NCBI GenBank assembly: GCA_964490175.1
Contig: CAZBAI010000003.1
Span: 1 to 64,000, forward strand
DNA length: 64,000 nt
Direction: 5' to 3'
Source of the DNA: RGIG3077 sp964490175
GTDB lineage: Bacteria > Bacillota > Clostridia > Oscillospirales > Ruminococcaceae
Each line of letters begins with the position of its first letter. Position 1 is the first letter of the stretch. Shown here piece by piece: positions 60,662 through 64,000 of the stretch. Under the pieces are notes generated by a model that was not told the origin of the DNA, searched no databases, and saw only the letters and a program-made list of their open reading frames with translations. The translations under genes and the position numbers were made by a program.

Positions 60662-61186
60662 ATGTCTGATTCAGCAAAATGGTATGTGGTTCATACCTAT
60701 TCCGGATATGAGAACAAGGTTGCTCAGAATATCGAAAAGGTTGTCGAAAACAGAAATCTTCACGAGCTTATTCCGGAGGTAAGGATACCCACGGAAACGG
60801 TAACCGAAATTTCCGACACAAAAACCCGTGATGTTGAGCGTAAGCTTTTTCCGGGATATGTACTTGTAAAAATGATATTGACTGATGAATCGTGGTACAT
60901 TGTAAGAAATACACGTGGCGTAACGGGCTTTGTCGGTCCGGCATCCAAGCCGATTCCGCTTACCGAAGCCGAGGTTGCCGCACTCGGAGTTGACACAAAG
61001 AGTGTTGTCGTCAACTTTGCCGTAGGTGACAGCGTTCGTATTTCGGGAACAGCTATGGATGGAATGGTCGGTATCGTTCAGGAAATAAATCTTGACGATT
61101 CAACAGTCAGCGTACTCATTTCAATGTGGGGAAGAGAAACCCCCACGACCTTGCCGATAAATCAGGTCGTCAAGGTAGACGCATAA
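60662..61186 (+). CDS. nusG: Transcription termination/antitermination protein NusG
   Basis: A 174-residue NusG: N-terminal NGN domain (KWYVVHTYSGYENKVAQNIEK, later KLFPGYVLVKMILTDESWYIVRNT) and C-terminal KOW domain (FAVGDSVRISGTAMDGMVGIV). It binds RNA polymerase and links it to ribosomes or Rho. Directly downstream of secE, SD TGGAGG. Confidence 0.96.
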   Translation: MSDSAKWYVVHTYSGYENKVAQNIEKVVENRNLHELIPEVRIPTETVTEISDTKTRDVERKLFPGYVLVKMILTDESWYIVRNTRGVTGFVGPASKPIPLTEAEVAALGVDTKSVVVNFAVGDSVRISGTAMDGMVGIVQEINLDDSTVSVLISMWGRETPTTLPINQVVKVDA

Positions 61187-61237
61187 AACAAATTTTTTTC
61201 GTCAGAAAAATTCTGACTTTCAGGAGGTTTATCAATT

Positions 61238-61663
61238 ATGGCTCAGAAAGTTGTAGGCTTTATCAAGCTGCAAATCCAAGCAGGTAAAGCAACACCTGCA
61301 CCGCCTGTAGGTCCCGCACTCGGACAGCACGGCGTAAATATTATGGCTTTCACAAAAGAATTTAACGAGCGCACAAAGAATGATATGGGTCTTGTAATTC
61401 CCGTTGTCATCACAGTATATGCAGACCGTTCGTTTACATTTGTAACCAAAACACCCCCCGCAGCAGTACTCATCAAAAAGGCTTGCGGTATCGACAGCGG
61501 TTCGGGCGTGCCCAACAAGACAAAGGTTGCAAAGATCACATCAGAGCAGGTCAGAAAAATTGCAGAGCAGAAAATGCCCGACCTTAACGCTTCCAGCGTT
61601 GAAACTGCAATGAGCATGATCGCAGGCACAGCACGCTCAATGGGCGTAGTAGTAGAAGACTAA
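61238..61663 (+). CDS. rplK: 50S ribosomal protein L11
   Basis: A 141-residue L11 of the GTPase-associated centre: GFIKLQIQAGKATPAPPVGPALGQHG, the RNA-binding KAC-type KKACGIDSGSGVPNK, and the terminal helix SMIAGTARSMGVVVED. Site of thiostrepton and target of (p)ppGpp synthesis via RelA in other bacteria. SD CAGGAGG. Confidence 0.97.
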   Translation: MAQKVVGFIKLQIQAGKATPAPPVGPALGQHGVNIMAFTKEFNERTKNDMGLVIPVVITVYADRSFTFVTKTPPAAVLIKKACGIDSGSGVPNKTKVAKITSEQVRKIAEQKMPDLNASSVETAMSMIAGTARSMGVVVED

Positions 61664-61719
61664 TTTCAAATCTGTGGGAGGAAAATTCCGTTATTACCAC
61701 ATTAGGAGGATAATTATAA

Positions 61720-62418
61720 ATGAAACACGGCAAGAAATATGCTGACGGCCTTAAAAAGGTTGAAACTGGAAAATTTTACGAGCCTGTTGAAGCTCTCGGA
61801 CTTGTCTGCGAGCTTGCAAAGGCAAAATTTGATGAAACAGTCGAAGTTCATATTCGCCTCGGCGTTGATTCACGTCACGCTGACCAGCAGGTAAGAGGCG
61901 CTGTTGTTCTTCCCAACGGCACAGGTAAATCCGTAAGAGTAATGTGCTTCTGCAAAGAGGACAAATATGAAGCTGCAAAAGCTGCCGGAGCCGAGTATGT
62001 CGGCGGTATGGATTATGTCGAGAAAATTCAGAAAGAAGGCTGGATGGATTTCGACGTTGTAATCGCTTCCCCCGATATGATGGGTATTGTAGGACGTCTT
62101 GGTAAGGTTCTCGGTCCTCGTGGCTTGATGCCTAACCCCAAGGCAGGTACAGTTGCTCCCGATGTTGCAAAGGCTGTTACCGAAGCTAAGGCAGGTAAGA
62201 TCGAATACCGTCTTGATAAGACAAACATCATTCACTGCCCCATCGGCAAGGCTTCATTCGGTGCTGAAAAGCTCGATGAAAACTTCACAACACTGCTTCA
62301 GGCAGTTGTTAAGGCTAAGCCTGCCGCCGCTAAGGGAACATATATCCGTTCCTGCACGGTTGCTTCGACAATGGGTTGCGGTATCCCCGTTTCAACAACA
62401 AAGTTCATTGCGGGCTAA
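61720..62418 (+). CDS. rplA: 50S ribosomal protein L1
   Basis: A 232-residue L1 (GKKYADGLKKVETGKFYEP, GSASPDMMGIVGRLGKVLGPRGLMPNPK-type core). It sits on the stalk beside the E site and usually represses its own operon by binding the L11-L1 leader. Here rplJ-rplL does not follow; a strong terminator comes next. SD AGGAGG. Confidence 0.97.
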   Translation: MKHGKKYADGLKKVETGKFYEPVEALGLVCELAKAKFDETVEVHIRLGVDSRHADQQVRGAVVLPNGTGKSVRVMCFCKEDKYEAAKAAGAEYVGGMDYVEKIQKEGWMDFDVVIASPDMMGIVGRLGKVLGPRGLMPNPKAGTVAPDVAKAVTEAKAGKIEYRLDKTNIIHCPIGKASFGAEKLDENFTTLLQAVVKAKPAAAKGTYIRSCTVASTMGCGIPVSTTKFIAG

Positions 62419-62437
62419 ATTTTAAAGCAAAACGATT

Positions 62438-62472
62438 AAGGCACTTTTGAAAAAATCAAAAGTGCCTTTTTG
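62438..62472 (+). terminator. Terminator of the ribosomal operon
   Basis: A 13-bp perfect stem AAGGCACTTTTGA / TCAAAAGTGCCTT with a short loop and TTTTT tail, 20 bp after rplA. It cuts rplJL off from this operon. Confidence 0.9.
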
Positions 62473-62524
62473 TGTGTAAAAATGCAAATCGACAAAAATG
62501 TGCAGACAGCATTTAAACGGCAAA

Positions 62525-62953
62525 TCATAACGCTTTAAACATCTCGATATGTTCGCAGTGTTCTTCAAAATAAACCTTTCCACGGCATTCATATCCGAGC
62601 TTTGCATAAAATCCTTTGGCAACGCTTTGGGCGGAAAGGACAAATTCGACAAAATCAAAGTTTTTGACCGCAAATCTTTCCATTTCTCTCACAATAAACG
62701 TGCCGACATTTTTGCCCCGGTATTCCTCAACCACAGCGATTCTGCCGATGTGACATTTTTTATTTTCGTCAACATAAGTTCTTCCGCAACCGATCAGCTT
62801 ATCACCTTCAAACACAGCCGCATGATAAGCATACGCATCAATATCGTCAAATTCTTCTTTAAAATGCTGTTCGATTTCAAAAACAATGTGCCGAATTTTC
62901 ACGGCATATTCATATATTTCCCGACTGTTTGCGATTTTTATACTGTAAGCCAT
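62525..62953 (-). CDS. GNAT family N-acetyltransferase
   Basis: A 142-residue GNAT enzyme. The acetyl-CoA pyrophosphate loop is IAVVEEYRGKNVGTFIVREME and the later FVEFVLSAQSVAKGFYAKLGYE is typical. The substrate cannot be told. It lies 5 bp downstream of the ABC ATPase gene and may be co-transcribed with it. Confidence 0.88.
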   Translation of the reverse strand: MAYSIKIANSREIYEYAVKIRHIVFEIEQHFKEEFDDIDAYAYHAAVFEGDKLIGCGRTYVDENKKCHIGRIAVVEEYRGKNVGTFIVREMERFAVKNFDFVEFVLSAQSVAKGFYAKLGYECRGKVYFEEHCEHIEMFKAL

Positions 62954-62958
62954 ATGTT

Positions 62959-63747
62959 TTAAAGTACCTTGCTCAAAAACTCTTTAAGGCGTGGATTTTG
63001 CGGATTTGAGAAAAATTCCTCCGGCGGCCTGTCCTCAACGATTTTTCCGCCGTCCATAAACAAAATCCTGCTGCCGACTTCTCTGGCAAAGCCCATTTCA
63101 TGCGTTACCACAACCATCGTCATACCCGTATCGGCGATTTCTTTCATCAAAAGCAAAACTTCGCCGACCAATTCGGGATCAAGCGCACTTGTCGGCTCAT
63201 CAAAAAGTATCACATCGGGATTCATCGCAAGAGAACGTGCGATTGCAATTCTCTGCTTTTGCCCGCCCGAAAGCGACGACGGATATTGGTCGGCTTTGTC
63301 GGAAAGTCCAACCCTTTCAAGCAGCCTAAGCGCATTTTGACGTGCATTTTCGACAATTTCTTTTTTTGTCGTCACAGTTTTATCTTTATGAAAAAGCGCC
63401 TTGATTCGTGCTTTTCTCGTTTCTTTAAGGGCAATATGCACGGGTGCAAGCATTATATTTTGCAAAACCGTCTTATTATTAAATAGATTAAACTGCTGAA
63501 AAACCATTCCGATATGGCGGCGATGCTTGTTGATATCGACTTTCATATCGGCAATATTCTCACCGTTAAATATAATTTGACCGCCGCTTGGATCTTCCAT
63601 ACAGTTAAGGCAGCGCAAAAACGTGGACTTGCCACTGCCCGAAGGTCCTATTACAACAACCTTTTCGCCTTTTTCAATGGTCAGGGAAATGTCGTTCAAA
63701 ACAGTAAGTTTTCCGTATTTTTTGGTAAGGTTAATTACGTCTATCAC
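62959..63747 (-). CDS. Amino-acid ABC transporter ATP-binding protein (GlnQ-like)
   Basis: A 262-residue ABC ATPase of the polar amino-acid importer class. Walker A GPSGSGKST, signature LSGGQKQRIAIARSLA and Walker B VILFDEPTSALDPELVGE. It has an insertion of about 25 residues (ARIKALFHKDKTVTTKKE) after the Q-loop region, longer than in most GlnQ proteins. The start overlaps the permease gene by 17 bp. Confidence 0.93.
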   Translation of the reverse strand: MIDVINLTKKYGKLTVLNDISLTIEKGEKVVVIGPSGSGKSTFLRCLNCMEDPSGGQIIFNGENIADMKVDINKHRRHIGMVFQQFNLFNNKTVLQNIMLAPVHIALKETRKARIKALFHKDKTVTTKKEIVENARQNALRLLERVGLSDKADQYPSSLSGGQKQRIAIARSLAMNPDVILFDEPTSALDPELVGEVLLLMKEIADTGMTMVVVTHEMGFAREVGSRILFMDGGKIVEDRPPEEFFSNPQNPRLKEFLSKVL

Positions 63748-64000
63748 TTTTGCGCAAACTCCTTTCCATAAACTTAATGCCGATACTGATAATCAAAACT
63801 ATCACGATATAAAACATCGCCATGATAAGATACGGCACCATAAATTCATAGTTGTTCGAGCCGATGTATCTGAATGCGTTGTATAAATCAACCGCACCGA
63901 CAAATGAAACGACCGAGGTTTCCTTTATGAGAGAAATCAATTCGTTGCCGATTGTGGGAAGAATATTCTTCACTGCCTGAGGAACAACTATTTTTATCAT
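63731..64000 (-). CDS. Amino-acid ABC transporter permease, C-terminal part (cut by window edge)
   Basis: The last 89 codons of a HisM/GlnP-type permease. The part seen contains the EAA-loop end (VPQAVKNILPTIGNELISLIKETS) and the final transmembrane helix (IMAMFYIVIVLIISIGIKF). The start of the gene lies beyond 64000. It overlaps the ATPase gene, the usual layout; a substrate-binding protein gene would be expected further upstream. Confidence 0.92.
   Translation of the reverse strand: MIKIVVPQAVKNILPTIGNELISLIKETSVVSFVGAVDLYNAFRYIGSNNYEFMVPYLIMAMFYIVIVLIISIGIKFMERSLRKSDRRN

Noticed and set aside
1..64000. tRNA, rRNA, insertion sequence or prophage
   Set aside because: No cloverleaf with a TTCGA arm, rRNA sequence, transposase, integrase or terminal inverted repeats were noticed in the gaps on reading through; a tRNAscan run would settle it.

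Overview
The window looks like the chromosome of an anaerobic, fibre-associated Clostridia bacterium of the Oscillospiraceae/Ruminococcaceae type, such as a Ruminococcus or [Eubacterium] siraeum relative. This placement is inferred from gene content and protein style; no 16S gene is present. The pointers are AGGAGG ribosome binding sites, a three-subunit [FeFe]-hydrogenase, pyruvate formate-lyase, an intracellular GH94 cellobiose phosphorylase, several secreted proteins with Thr/Ala-rich linkers, a cohesin-like lipoprotein, and a Gram-positive type IV pilus locus. No tRNA, rRNA, insertion sequence, phage gene or CRISPR array was found.

Layout. 1-3.7 kb: the str operon on the minus strand (rpsL-rpsG-fusA-tuf; tuf is cut by the window edge and has its own promoter). 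3.9-6.6 kb: a beta-CASP nuclease and a lipoprotein with a permuted cohesin-like region. 6.7-21.2 kb: a type IV pilus locus. One arm is pilB-pilT-(small secreted peptide)-lipoprotein, the second is divergent pilD, and the third is pilC-pilMN(fused)-pilO-like-PilX-like-minor pilin-large tip pilin. 21.3-23.8 kb: TatD, an LCP-like membrane protein and a SLOG protein. 23.9-27.9 kb: alanine racemase, aspartate kinase and a MATE transporter. 28.2-32.4 kb: NuoE/NuoF/[FeFe]-hydrogenase operon. 32.6-35.7 kb: pyruvate formate-lyase operon in which the glycyl-radical domain is a separate gene, plus the activase. 35.7-37.3 kb: two tandem surface proteins. 37.5-41.7 kb: ftsE-ftsX-M23 hydrolase activator-S41 protease. 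41.9-49.8 kb: a CdaR/PucR regulator, a degenerate MetH-like protein, argS, a DUF1934 protein, ddl, MoxR and a CPBP protease. 50-52.4 kb: cellobiose phosphorylase. 52.5-54.6 kb: Wzm/Wzt-type polysaccharide exporter. 54.7-57.3 kb: degV, trmL, a small ORF and tyrA. 57.5-59.7 kb: two Thr-rich lipoproteins, one with a beta-lactamase fold. 60.2-62.4 kb: rpmG-secE-nusG-rplK-rplA. 62.5-64 kb: a GNAT enzyme and an amino-acid ABC importer cut by the window edge.

How it fits together. Cellodextrins would be taken up and cleaved by phosphorolysis (GH94). Pyruvate would be split by PFL to acetyl-CoA and formate. Excess NADH and ferredoxin would be reoxidised as H2 by the HydABC-type hydrogenase. The pilus, with a tip pilin carrying Ig-like and possible CBM2-like domains, and the Thr-linker surface proteins are plausible tools for adhering to plant fibre.

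The observations most worth a second look are the genetically split PFL, the hidden secreted-peptide gene between pilT and its downstream lipoprotein with a 1-nt frame discrepancy in a poly-A tract, the PilM-PilN fusion in a pilus locus with no obvious major pilin, the tip pilin with a carbohydrate-binding-like end, and the cohesin-like domain whose halves are in swapped order.
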